Of a stretch of DNA of 39,045 bases, positions 26,494 through 34,721 are shown piece after piece. The notes below the pieces were generated by a model that worked only from the letters and a program-made list of their open reading frames with translations, made no database searches and was not told the origin of the DNA. The translations under genes were made by a program, and so were the position numbers. Origin of the DNA: an uncultured Clostridia bacterium (GTDB taxonomy: Bacteria > Bacillota > Clostridia > TANB77 > CAG-465); contig CANPWO010000008.1 of the NCBI GenBank assembly GCA_947584535.1, positions 1 through 39,045 on the forward strand, written 5' to 3'. Within the stretch, counting starts at the first letter, position 1, and every line of letters begins with the position of its first letter.

Positions 26494-26521
26494 ATTATAT
26501 CATATTAATTATAAATTACAA
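26494..26521 (-). promoter_or_regulatory. Promoter of the 269-residue gene
   Basis: Minus-strand TTGTAA (26516-26521), 16-base spacer, TATAAT (26494-26499) preceded by TGA. Confidence 0.6.
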
Positions 26522-26556
26522 TATTATTTAATATGATATTCCATTATTTATAATAG

Positions 26557-26585
26557 TTGATTTTATGTAAATTTTATGATATAAT
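26557..26585 (+). promoter_or_regulatory. Promoter of the membrane GNAT fusion gene
   Basis: TTGATT (26557-26562), 17-base spacer, TATAAT (26580-26585) preceded by TGA. Divergent from the promoter at 26494-26521, with 35 bases between the -35 boxes. Confidence 0.7.
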
Positions 26586-26617
26586 ATTAATTGTATAATC
26601 AAATATTGGAGGGAAAC

Positions 26618-27640
26618 ATGAATTTTAATGGATTATTTGGTATAGCATGGGAAAATATTTTTATTGGACTACTTGGAGCTGCACTTGTTAGTCTTATAAC
26701 TTACATTATTGAATTCATAAAAAATAAAGTTATTGAGAAAAAATTTCCGTTAAGTGGTAAATATATAACTAATTATGAAGATATAGTAGATGGGAAAAAA
26801 GTAGTTACAACTGCTCTTGCAGAGTTAAAACAAAAAGGGCATAAAATCAAAGGAAAAACTTGGTTTGGAGATAGAACTTGGTTATTAAATGGAGATATTA
26901 TGGACTCTGGCCATATATATGGAGTATATTATTCTGAAAATCCTTGGGATAAAGGAATAGGAGAATTCTTTTTATCAATTGATATAAACAAAAAAATGAC
27001 TGGACTTTGGTCTGGATATGATAGTGCTAATGATATAATAAACTCTGGAAAATATGTATTTAAACCTATTATAAATGATGTTGAGATTGTAGATTATAAT
27101 AGAAAATTCTCTTCACAAATATTAAAAATCTCTGACAAAGAACTTGGTAAAGATTACTTTGATATAAAAGACCTAGAATTTTTTACAGACGATAATACAA
27201 TGTCATTTTGTAAAATTGCAAAGATAGATAATAAAGTAGTAGGTTTTGCTATGAGTGTTGTTCTATCACTAAAAGAATTGGTAGATTACCTAAAAATTGA
27301 TAAGAAAGATTTGCCTAAATTTATCATTGCAGCTAAAAAAATATGTGTAATTAAAACAGTTTCTGTTGATAGTAATTTTCATGGAATGGGTATAGGTTAT
27401 AAATTAGTAAAATCATTAATTGATGATGGAACTTCTAATAATATAAATGATTTTGCTTGTGTAGCTTGGAAAAGTGGTGACAAAATCAATATAAAAGGAA
27501 TATTAGAAGCATTTGATTTTACTGCTTATAAAGAAATTGAGAATTATTGGACTGAAGATAGTATTAAAGATGGATTCCAATGTCCTTCATGTGGTAATCC
27601 ATGTCATTGTTCAGCTGTTATGTATTTTGCTACTTTCTAA
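26618..27640 (+). CDS. Membrane-anchored beta-rich domain fused to GNAT acetyltransferase and Cys-rich tail
   Basis: A 340-residue fusion. The start at 26618 has GGAGGG 5 bases upstream; an earlier in-frame ATG does not. Order: one membrane helix (about 10-33); a beta-rich domain (about 40-145) with Gly-aromatic patterns such as LSGKYITNYED, DSGHIYGVYYSENPWDKG and GLWSGYDSAND; then a GNAT domain (about 160-310) with the acetyl-CoA loop SVDSNFHGMGIGYKLV; and a tail CPSCGNPCHCSA that may bind zinc. The beta domain recalls membrane-tethered beta-barrels of bacterial defence effectors, but that is a weak resemblance. Substrate unknown. It is a single-gene unit, divergent from the 269-residue gene. 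Confidence 0.75.
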   Translation: MNFNGLFGIAWENIFIGLLGAALVSLITYIIEFIKNKVIEKKFPLSGKYITNYEDIVDGKKVVTTALAELKQKGHKIKGKTWFGDRTWLLNGDIMDSGHIYGVYYSENPWDKGIGEFFLSIDINKKMTGLWSGYDSANDIINSGKYVFKPIINDVEIVDYNRKFSSQILKISDKELGKDYFDIKDLEFFTDDNTMSFCKIAKIDNKVVGFAMSVVLSLKELVDYLKIDKKDLPKFIIAAKKICVIKTVSVDSNFHGMGIGYKLVKSLIDDGTSNNINDFACVAWKSGDKINIKGILEAFDFTAYKEIENYWTEDSIKDGFQCPSCGNPCHCSAVMYFATF

Positions 27641-27754
27641 ATTTTATATTTTATTAATACTATAAACACATTAAATTTTTACCTTTTATTTTAGTAAAAT
27701 TTATATAGTTTTTAAAAATTTATTATCTTTATATAAATTTTATGTTAAATGTGC

Positions 27755-27783
27755 TTGATTTTTTATAATTTTTGTGTTAAAAT
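27755..27783 (+). promoter_or_regulatory. Promoter of rpsT
   Basis: TTGATT (27755-27760), 17-base spacer, TAAAAT (27778-27783), followed by a short leader and AAGGAGGTG. Confidence 0.65.
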
Positions 27784-27831
27784 GTTTGAGTAATGTAACT
27801 TATTAAATAACAAGGAGGTGCCAAAAAAGTA

Positions 27832-28086
27832 ATGCCAAATATTAAATCAGCTAAAAAAAGAGTTAAAATAATCGAAAAGAAAACTGCTCAAAACAGAGCA
27901 ACAAAAAAAGCATATAAAGAAGCTATTAAAGCTTTCGAAGTTGCAGTTAAAGATAATTCAAAAGAAAAGGATGAATTATATAAAAAAGCTGTTAGCTTAG
28001 TAGATAAAGCATGGTCTAAAGGTGTACTTGCAAGAAATACTGCAAGTCGTAAAAAAGCTAGCCTAGCTAAAATGTTAAATAAGTAA
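27832..28086 (+). CDS. rpsT: 30S ribosomal protein S20
   Basis: Primary 16S rRNA binder of 84 residues, starting MPNIKSAKKRVKI, with the signature GVLARNTASRKKASLAKML. Very rich in Lys, helical. AAGGAGGTG precedes the ATG. Monocistronic with its own promoter and terminator. Confidence 0.97.
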   Translation: MPNIKSAKKRVKIIEKKTAQNRATKKAYKEAIKAFEVAVKDNSKEKDELYKKAVSLVDKAWSKGVLARNTASRKKASLAKMLNK

Positions 28087-28093
28087 AAATATT

Positions 28094-28121
28094 CTCTATA
28101 CATATGTATAGAGATTTTTTT
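28094..28121 (+). terminator. Terminator after rpsT
   Basis: CTCTATACAT and ATGTATAGAG form a palindromic stem, followed by A and seven T. It may serve the converging minus-strand gene as well. Confidence 0.8.
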
Positions 28122-28122
28122 A

Positions 28123-28887
28123 TTATATACTAAGATTATTTATCCTTTTTAATATCTTGTCTTTAGGTGTAAAAAAATTTGTTTTTATTACTATTTTTTG
28201 GAATGGATTAAAGTATCTTTTTATTAAAATCACATTTCTTGTATTAAAACTATAACCTTTTTTCTTTAGTGTATCACACATATACATTTTGCAAGTAATA
28301 CACTTTGCACTACATTTTTTATCCTTTTGATACTCACATAACATTAGTTCTTTTTCATATAACACACCAAACAACTTATTTTTATAATGGTGGCAACATC
28401 CCATTGTACAATTTGTATCTCTTTTTGCAATACATTTATCATCTTTAAAACCACAAGCATTAGTTTTTATAACTCTATCGTCTAAATAATCGCAAATACT
28501 ATCATATAATTTTTCATATCTATCCTTTTTATCATGTATATTTAATATTAAAGCACTTGTTATTACAAACTGTTCGTAAGGTGAATCATTTGATTTAATA
28601 TATATATACTTAGGTTTATTATTTAATTCTTTTATTTTTTCTAACTTTTTTATACTGCATACTAATTTATCAGATTGCTTAAGTGTTAACTTATCCCCTA
28701 AGAAATTAAAGTAAAAAATAATATATTTGTATTTTCTATTATATTTTTTTATATATTCAAATAATTTATCTAATTCTATATTTTGATTATTAATATTAAA
28801 TAAATCATCTTTTAAATTGTAACATATAACTAGACTTTTCTCTCTTATTTTTTCATACATTACTTCATCTATAATATATTTTTCCAC
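28123..28887 (-). CDS. Cysteine-rich protein of unknown function
   Basis: 254 residues with a GTG start, 8 bases after GGAGGAA. The first half looks like a small alpha/beta domain (YKYIIFYFNFLGDKL, KYIYIKSND). The second half has a dense Cys cluster: CGFKDDKC, CTMGCCHH, then C-x8-C-x3-C-x2-C-x4-C (CEYQ...KKCSAKCITCKMYMC). About twelve cysteines and two histidines within 75 residues suggest zinc or iron-sulfur binding. It is not a radical SAM CxxxCxxC enzyme by pattern. No family is named with confidence. Convergent to rpsT, with its own promoter. Confidence 0.72.
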   Translation of the reverse strand: MEKYIIDEVMYEKIREKSLVICYNLKDDLFNINNQNIELDKLFEYIKKYNRKYKYIIFYFNFLGDKLTLKQSDKLVCSIKKLEKIKELNNKPKYIYIKSNDSPYEQFVITSALILNIHDKKDRYEKLYDSICDYLDDRVIKTNACGFKDDKCIAKRDTNCTMGCCHHYKNKLFGVLYEKELMLCEYQKDKKCSAKCITCKMYMCDTLKKKGYSFNTRNVILIKRYFNPFQKIVIKTNFFTPKDKILKRINNLSI

Positions 28888-28916
28888 AAATATTCCTCCA
28901 AATAAGCTCTAGCAAA

Positions 28917-28944
28917 ATTATACCATATACAAAAAATTAGTCAA
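28917..28944 (-). promoter_or_regulatory. Promoter of the Cys-rich gene, overlapping a terminator
   Basis: Minus-strand TTGACT (28939-28944), 16-base spacer, TATAAT (28917-28922) with TGG before it. The -35 box is part of the downstream arm of the gerA operon terminator. Confidence 0.65.
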
Positions 28945-28978
28945 TTATCAAATTATTAATAAGATTGATAATTGACTA
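28931..28978 (-). terminator. Terminator of the gerA operon
   Basis: Fourteen-base perfect arms (28938-28951 and 28965-28978) with a 13-base loop, followed on the minus strand by ATTTTTT. Five bases after the gerAB-type stop. Confidence 0.75.
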
Positions 28979-28983
28979 TAATA

Positions 28984-30165
28984 TTAAGATTCTTTTTCTA
29001 GCTCACTTTGTATAAGTAAGTCATTACTTTTTTTATTAATTAAGTTACGAATAAATATAGTTATAGATGTAAGTAAAATAAATACACCTAATACTATTCC
29101 TACAATATATGGAATATATTTTAAAATAAATTCTGTTGCATAACTTGAATTTTCAAATATATAATTTGATAATACTAGTATTAAAATTCCAAGTAATGTG
29201 GGAATTAGTTCTTGTGACTTTAACTTATTAAACACCTTTTTTATACTTTTACTACATATATACACTATTAAAGTTAAAAATATAAACATACTAAATACAT
29301 TTTGTAGAGCAAGTGTATTTTCAATTCTTTCGATTATATCAAATAAAGAAAATTTCTTTAGCACCATATATTCTGGGTATTTATATATAGAGATAACTTC
29401 ATAACCAAGTACTCCTGTAATAATAAGAAATATTATAAATATAATTATAGAACTTATTATATACATTATACTACTGTTTCTCATAATATGCTCTTTGTTT
29501 TTTACTAACTTTGTTGGTATTATAGTAAGTAAAAATAAAGGAAGAACTCCAAATATCATATACTCTATCCCACCACATACTACAGGTTTAATTCCGTCTG
29601 AAAGTACTGGTAATAAATTGTTATAGTCAAATTCTGAAACTATACCTATACAAGAAAGTAAAAATAATGCTAAATTTATAATAAATATAATTTGACTTAT
29701 CCTACTTATTGTAGCAATGCTCTTTGAAGCAGCATATATAATAACAGTAATTAATAGTATTTTTACATATAAACTACTAGTATCTGGAATATACTGTGTA
29801 TCTAAAAATAAAGCTAGATTATATAGTATTAATGTAGCAAAAAGAATAAGTGCTATATTTAATATTGCATTAATTATTGTACCTACTACATTTCCAAAAA
29901 GTGAAATATTTAAGTCTATTATATCTTCACCACCACTATTTTTTAATATATACATTACAAGCAAAAATGGTATTATTCCTATTAAACTTCCTAATATAAC
30001 GCTTATATATGCATTAACTTGTGCTGTATGAAATATATTGTAACTTGCCATACCTAAGAAGCAAGAATATATTAAAGGAAAAATAAAACTTGAGACTCCC
30101 AGCCCTTGTATCTTATCAGAATCATTTAATTTTGATGTATCTATATCATTTTCTGTATTTACCAT
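28984..30165 (-). CDS. gerAB: Spore germinant receptor B subunit (GerAB/GerKB family)
   Basis: Inner-membrane subunit thought to bind the germinant; related to amino-acid permeases of the APC superfamily. The 393 residues hold about ten hydrophobic segments, starting at about residue 25 (GVSSFIFPLIYSCFLGMASY). The short polar N-terminus (1-22) and Lys/Glu-rich C-terminus are normal. The start overlaps the stop of the C-subunit gene by 7 bases. Last gene of an A-C-B operon. Confidence 0.9.
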   Translation of the reverse strand: MVNTENDIDTSKLNDSDKIQGLGVSSFIFPLIYSCFLGMASYNIFHTAQVNAYISVILGSLIGIIPFLLVMYILKNSGGEDIIDLNISLFGNVVGTIINAILNIALILFATLILYNLALFLDTQYIPDTSSLYVKILLITVIIYAASKSIATISRISQIIFIINLALFLLSCIGIVSEFDYNNLLPVLSDGIKPVVCGGIEYMIFGVLPLFLLTIIPTKLVKNKEHIMRNSSIMYIISSIIIFIIFLIITGVLGYEVISIYKYPEYMVLKKFSLFDIIERIENTLALQNVFSMFIFLTLIVYICSKSIKKVFNKLKSQELIPTLLGILILVLSNYIFENSSYATEFILKYIPYIVGIVLGVFILLTSITIFIRNLINKKSNDLLIQSELEKES

Positions 30166-31391
30166 TTCTTATTAATACCTCCATCATTTGGGAATTCTAT
30201 ATTAACATTAATATTTGTCTTTATATTCTTAAATATTTCTTTGTAAAATACATCTTTTACTTTTATATATTCTTTGTTTAGTTTTTCCCTAAATATCTTA
30301 CCATATCCCATCAAGTCAGAATCATATTCATTTGTACATTTATCAACATATTGTTTAATATATGTATATAGCTCTTGTGAAATAAGTTTTTCATACTCCT
30401 CTATACTTTTATAATCAACATTACCAAGTTTCTTTCCTGTTTCGGCAATATTACAAATGCCCTTTACTTCTATATCCATAATATACTGGCCATTCTCATA
30501 TTTTGGAGTTAAGTTTGCTTTACATTGTACAAACTCTGCTACAAGTCTATCTTCTTTATCTATCTGTATTACTCCACCTTTAAACTTGTTTCTTAATATC
30601 GTATAAGCCATACTTTCTTCTTTTGTCATATAGCCTTTAAATTCATTATCTTTAAAATACGCTAAAGTATCAACTAATATTTTTTCATCTTCTTGTGTAC
30701 TACTATTAGAACTTCCTTGTTCTTGTTCTCCACCAGTTGTGCCACTATTTTCTTGACCGGAACTTTCTGATTCATCCTTTTCATTTTTATCTGATTTTAC
30801 AACTACGATACTTGGCATTACAACTTCTTCACCTTCCTCAAGTAAATTTTCTAGAGTATCATCTAAAAGATTATTTGTAGTAATACCTACATATTTATTA
30901 CTTGCTTTTATACTTTTTACTATATTTTCTGTTGGTATTTCTTCTGCCTGTGTTTTCACCTGCAATGTCTGACTTGGACTTGTTCCTTTTGAAATAACAA
31001 ATAGAAAATCATTACTTCCTTCATTATCTCTAATAAAGAAATCTAAAGCATTAACTAAATCTTTTTTAGCCACTTCTTCAGATACTAGCAAAAGTTCCAT
31101 ATGTGCTAAATATAATCTTTTAGGAGATTCTAATATCATATTCCTAATAGCTTCTTGAACAGAAGGTGCCTCTCTTTCATATACTATCATTTTATTACTT
31201 GCAGAAGATGAGCTACTTCCACTATCTTGTTTTTCTGGATTAAGAACAATTGCTGAAACCTTAAAATTTCCATTTTCTACCTTATCTATACCTATAGCAG
31301 ATACAATAGCCAAATCATTTAATTCTCTTGAATTATTTAGTCCGTTAAGTAGTATCATTGCCATTATAATAACGATTATTTTATACCTCAT
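30159..31391 (-). CDS. gerAC: Spore germinant receptor C subunit (GerAC family), lipobox Cys missing
   Basis: Third germinant-receptor subunit, normally a lipoprotein on the outer face of the inner spore membrane. The 410 residues begin with a signal-like hydrophobic stretch (3-16). The usual L-x-G-C-W-D/N-x-x-E-L motif reads LLNGLNNSREL: Leu stands where the lipidated Cys is expected. The conserved continuation LNDLAIVSAIGID is intact, as is a Ser/Glu/Gln-rich insert (about 200-235) and a C-terminal domain. The start overlaps the A-subunit stop by 4 bases. It may stay anchored by an uncleaved helix. Confidence 0.9.
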   Translation of the reverse strand: MRYKIIVIIMAMILLNGLNNSRELNDLAIVSAIGIDKVENGNFKVSAIVLNPEKQDSGSSSSSASNKMIVYEREAPSVQEAIRNMILESPKRLYLAHMELLLVSEEVAKKDLVNALDFFIRDNEGSNDFLFVISKGTSPSQTLQVKTQAEEIPTENIVKSIKASNKYVGITTNNLLDDTLENLLEEGEEVVMPSIVVVKSDKNEKDESESSGQENSGTTGGEQEQGSSNSSTQEDEKILVDTLAYFKDNEFKGYMTKEESMAYTILRNKFKGGVIQIDKEDRLVAEFVQCKANLTPKYENGQYIMDIEVKGICNIAETGKKLGNVDYKSIEEYEKLISQELYTYIKQYVDKCTNEYDSDLMGYGKIFREKLNKEYIKVKDVFYKEIFKNIKTNINVNIEFPNDGGINKKW

Positions 31392-33016
31392 GAATTATTA
31401 CTCCTATTAACTTTATACTTAGTTATATTATTTGTTAACATTCTTTCTCTATACTTTACCTCAGATACATTCTCTCTTTTTATAAAACGATCTTTTAGCA
31501 CTTTAAAATTTATTGGAGATACAGGATAAGAATATGGTTTTGTAAAGCTACTAGTTGCAGATACTTTAGTAATTAAAAATAGTGTTGCAACTCCAACTCC
31601 AATAAGTCCTGCAAGACTTGCAAATATTAAAAATACTAGTCTCCAAATTCTAAGTGAATTACTCATGTTAATATCTGGGAACATTAAGCCCGATATTGTA
31701 GTTATTGCTATAACTATTATCATAATTGGTGAAACTATACCCGCACTAACAGCAGCGTCTCCAAGAATTAATGCACCTACAATGGAAAGTGTATTTCCTG
31801 CAGCATTTGGCACTCTATAATCGCCCTCTCTTAGTATTTCAAAAGAAAGTATCATAAGTATTGCTTCAAAAAATGCGGGAAAGGGCACGCCTTTTCTTTG
31901 CGATACAAACGAAAGTAATAATTCCGTAGGTATTGCTTCTTGGTTAAATGTTATAAGGGAAATATATACTGCTGGAGTAAATATTGTTATAAAAAAAGCA
32001 ATATACCTTACAATTTTAGTTATTGTAACATCTTGACTTTTTTGATAATAGTCATCCATATTATTTATGAAATCTTCCATAAATGCAGGAAGTACTAAAG
32101 TTAATGGACTGTTTTCAACAACTATTGCAACTCTTCCTTCTAATAAATAAAGAGATACTAAATCTGGCCTTTCTGTACTTATCATTGTTGGAAATGCACT
32201 TTTATTTGAGCTTTCAAGTATTTCAAGTATATAATTACTATCAAGTATTGCATCAATATCTATTTTTTTTAATCTCTTTTTTATATCAGCTACAAGTTCT
32301 CCTTTAGCTATATCAGATATATATAATACTCCTACTTTAGTTTTACTTCGTCTACCTATTTTACTTTCATCTAATACTAACTTTTCGCTTTTTATCCTTT
32401 TTCTTATAAGAGCTAAATTAATTTGATAGTTTTCTGTAAAAGAATCTTTTGGTCCTTTGATGGTATTTTCTGTCATAGGTGTACTTATTGCCCTATCAAT
32501 ATTTCCTTTAGTTTCTACTACTAATATATCTTTGTTATATATAATACAAGTAAAGCCTGAATAAATATAGTAAAAAATATCTTCTGAGCTTAAATCTATT
32601 TTTTTCACCTTACTTATTGATATTTTTTTACTTAGAGCATCTATAATATCATCCATATTTATTTCTTTATCTTGATACTTTTTATTTAGATTATCATATA
32701 CTCTTTGCTTTTTGTTAATTTTAGATTTATCTACTTTTAAGTTACTATCTATATAATTATCAAGTTCATTTGTAATAGTATTTAATTGCATCTCTTTTTT
32801 GTAATCATCAGATATTGATATAATACTCTTTACTACAAAATTTGATATAATATCGGTATCTGTCATTGCTTCGTTATACACTGCATATATTGTGTCATTT
32901 AATACATTTATCTCTCTATATACCATATCAGGACTATCAAATGTACTTTCTTTTATATACTTAATTATATCTTCTGATGTTTTTAAATTTCGTATTTTTT
33001 CTTCAATCTGTTCCAT
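31388..33016 (-). CDS. gerAA: Spore germinant receptor A subunit (GerAA/GerKA family)
   Basis: Large receptor subunit: a soluble N-terminal domain (about 1-300) and a membrane domain with about five helices. Family landmarks are TERPDLVSLYLLEGRVAIVV (near 285-305), the SPLTLVLPAFMEDF stretch, GVPFPAFFEAILM and the short basic C-terminus after ITKVSATSSFTKPYSYP. 542 residues, a normal length. AAGGAGAA precedes the ATG. A SigG-like promoter lies 20-50 bases upstream, fitting forespore expression. Confidence 0.95.
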   Translation of the reverse strand: MEQIEEKIRNLKTSEDIIKYIKESTFDSPDMVYREINVLNDTIYAVYNEAMTDTDIISNFVVKSIISISDDYKKEMQLNTITNELDNYIDSNLKVDKSKINKKQRVYDNLNKKYQDKEINMDDIIDALSKKISISKVKKIDLSSEDIFYYIYSGFTCIIYNKDILVVETKGNIDRAISTPMTENTIKGPKDSFTENYQINLALIRKRIKSEKLVLDESKIGRRSKTKVGVLYISDIAKGELVADIKKRLKKIDIDAILDSNYILEILESSNKSAFPTMISTERPDLVSLYLLEGRVAIVVENSPLTLVLPAFMEDFINNMDDYYQKSQDVTITKIVRYIAFFITIFTPAVYISLITFNQEAIPTELLLSFVSQRKGVPFPAFFEAILMILSFEILREGDYRVPNAAGNTLSIVGALILGDAAVSAGIVSPIMIIVIAITTISGLMFPDINMSNSLRIWRLVFLIFASLAGLIGVGVATLFLITKVSATSSFTKPYSYPVSPINFKVLKDRFIKRENVSEVKYRERMLTNNITKYKVNRSNNS

Positions 33017-33035
33017 AGTTTTTTCTCCTTATTTT

Positions 33036-33065
33036 TATTATGAAACTTTTACTATTTTACTATTC
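33036..33065 (-). promoter_or_regulatory. SigG-like promoter of the gerA operon
   Basis: Minus-strand TGAATA (GAATA at 33061-33065), 18-base spacer, CATAATA (33036-33042). Both boxes and the spacing fit the forespore SigG consensus (GHATR, 18 bases, CATWHTA). Confidence 0.7.
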
Positions 33066-33092
33066 AAAAAATCTTGTTTTATATATTAAAAA

Positions 33093-33121
33093 TTGACTTT
33101 TAAATTTTAGCATGATATACT
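33093..33121 (+). promoter_or_regulatory. SigA promoter of the HAM1-family gene
   Basis: TTGACT (33093-33098), 17-base spacer, TATACT (33116-33121) preceded by TGA. Divergent from the gerA promoter. Confidence 0.7.
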
Positions 33122-33174
33122 TAGTGCACAATAAATGTATCTAATTTTACTAAATAGTAAGGAGGAAAAAAATA

Positions 33175-33747
33175 ATGAATGAAGTAATTTTTGTAACAAA
33201 TAACAAAGGAAAAATTGCATCTGCTAAAAAACGTTTAAAAGAAGTTAATTTTAAAATTTTTGAATATGATCTTGAAGAACCAAGAAGTGATGATATAAAA
33301 TACATATCAAAATATAAAGTAATGGAAGCATACAAATTAGTAAAAAAGCCTTGTATCTCACTTGATTCTGGTTTTTGGATAGAAGAACTAAACGGTTTTC
33401 CAAGAGCTTTTGTTAATTTTACACTTGATACAATTGGAATAAAAGGAATTTTAAAATTAATGGAAGGTAAAACAAATAGAAATTGTAAATTTACTGAATG
33501 CTTATCATATTATGACGGTAAAGAATTACATCAATTTATGGGAGCAGATAATGGAACAATTTCAAAAGAAATCCTTGGAAATGATACTGATAAAAAATGG
33601 TCTGATTTATGGTATATTTATATACCTTACGGTTACAACAAAACATTAGCTCAAATGACTGATAAAGAACGAGATAGTAGAGTAAAATATAACTCTATAG
33701 ATTCTATGGCTGAATTTGCCAAATGGTACAAAGCAAATGTAAAGTAA
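33175..33747 (+). CDS. Divergent HAM1/RdgB-like (ITPase family) protein
   Basis: Member of the family that hydrolyses non-canonical purine nucleoside triphosphates such as ITP, XTP and dITP. The 190 residues begin with the nucleotide-binding VTNNKGK and have SLDSGFWIEELNGFPRAFVNF, matching the usual DDSGL..LGGxPG region. The first Asp of DDSG is Leu, and the C-terminal SHR base-recognition motif reads DSR, so substrate range may differ. AAGGAGGAA precedes the ATG. It has its own promoter and terminator. Confidence 0.82.
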   Translation: MNEVIFVTNNKGKIASAKKRLKEVNFKIFEYDLEEPRSDDIKYISKYKVMEAYKLVKKPCISLDSGFWIEELNGFPRAFVNFTLDTIGIKGILKLMEGKTNRNCKFTECLSYYDGKELHQFMGADNGTISKEILGNDTDKKWSDLWYIYIPYGYNKTLAQMTDKERDSRVKYNSIDSMAEFAKWYKANVK

Positions 33748-33756
33748 TAAATAAGG

Positions 33757-33796
33757 AGAATATTATATATTTTTAGCTATATAATATTCTTCTTTT
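33757..33796 (+). terminator. Terminator after the HAM1-family gene
   Basis: Thirteen-base perfect arms (33757-33769 and 33778-33790) followed by TCTTTT. Confidence 0.75.
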
Positions 33797-33868
33797 AATT
33801 TATTGTTAATATCTGCAAAACTCAAACGATTCTTAAATTAATTATAAAAGTATAGATAATAAAAATTT

Positions 33869-34390
33869 TTATTCATAACTATTCTCCAGATTATAATTAT
33901 CTATATTCCAAACTAAAACTTTATGACCTGAATAATCACACATATATACTTTTTTACATCTAATATTATCTAAATTTATTTCTAATCCTACTCTTTCTTT
34001 ATTAGATACTTTCTTTAAAAATACACTATTTTCAGATTGTCCATTATATGATTGTTTTTGAGCGTCATAATAATTTCCATCTTTATCAAAAAAATAAAAA
34101 TCATATAAATTATCACTAACTTGTTCTACCTTATACTCTATATTATCTACATTTGCATAGGCAAAATTAGAAAATAAATTTGTAATATTTGTTACAATAA
34201 CATTTACTATTGGCAATGAAAGAAATATTATTAATACTATTAAAATAGCTTTATTATTTTTTTTACTATTTTCTTTATTATTCTCATTTCCATTCTTTTT
34301 ATCAACTAAAGTGACAATTAAAATAACTATAATAACTAAACATACTACTGGTATAAGTAATAAACCTAGTACCCAAATACCACTATCCAT
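33869..34390 (-). CDS. Membrane protein of unknown function, 173 residues
   Basis: Not recognised. Start at 34390 chosen because GGAGTTGAT lies just upstream; an earlier ATG at 34462 falls inside the copA terminator. Two membrane helices (about 5-27 and 46-68) are joined by a charged Asn/Lys-rich loop. The C-terminal part (about 75-173) carries aromatic and polar residues (DNLYDFYFFDKDGNYY) and two Cys (CKKVYMC) and is probably outside the cell if both helices span. It lies behind copA, separated by a terminator. Confidence 0.65.
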   Translation of the reverse strand: MDSGIWVLGLLLIPVVCLVIIVILIVTLVDKKNGNENNKENSKKNNKAILIVLIIFLSLPIVNVIVTNITNLFSNFAYANVDNIEYKVEQVSDNLYDFYFFDKDGNYYDAQKQSYNGQSENSVFLKKVSNKERVGLEINLDNIRCKKVYMCDYSGHKVLVWNIDNYNLENSYE

Positions 34391-34460
34391 ATATATCAAC
34401 TCCAAACTATATACTATAAATTTTATAATAAATTTATTTTTTTGTAAACAAAAAATTTGC

Positions 34461-34494
34461 AAAAAAGCAGCTACTTACTTGTAACTGCTTTTTT
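34461..34494 (-). terminator. Terminator of the copper operon
   Basis: AAAAAAGCAGTTAC pairs with GTAGCTGCTTTTTT (one mismatch) on the minus strand, 8 bases past the copA stop, with a T-run at the end. Confidence 0.75.
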
Positions 34495-34502
34495 ACATCA
34501 AT

Positions 34503-34721
34503 TTACTTTATTTCCTTTACTTCAAAGCCTGCCTCTTTAATTACATCTTCTATTTTGCTATTTTCAATATCATCATTTGATTTAACAACTGCTTTTTTAC
34601 CTTCTAAATCAACATCCACTGAAACAACACCTTCAATACTATTTAATGCTTTTTCAACAGTCATTTTGCAATGATTACATTGCATTCCTTCAATAAATAC
34701 TATTTTTTCTTTTATATCCAT
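34503..34721 (-). CDS. copZ: CopZ-like copper chaperone, internal start within copA
   Basis: The last 72 codons of the copA frame are preceded by a full ribosome site (AAGGAGG, 34730-34736) 8 bases before an in-frame ATG. Translation from it would give a free single-domain heavy-metal chaperone, MDIKEKIVFIEGMQCNHC..., with the CxxC copper site at 15-18 of the short form and a typical 70-residue ferredoxin-like length. In many Firmicutes copZ is a separate gene after copA. Here no stop codon separates them. Real use of the internal start is inference. Confidence 0.55.
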   Translation of the reverse strand: MDIKEKIVFIEGMQCNHCKMTVEKALNSIEGVVSVDVDLEGKKAVVKSNDDIENSKIEDVIKEAGFEVKEIK

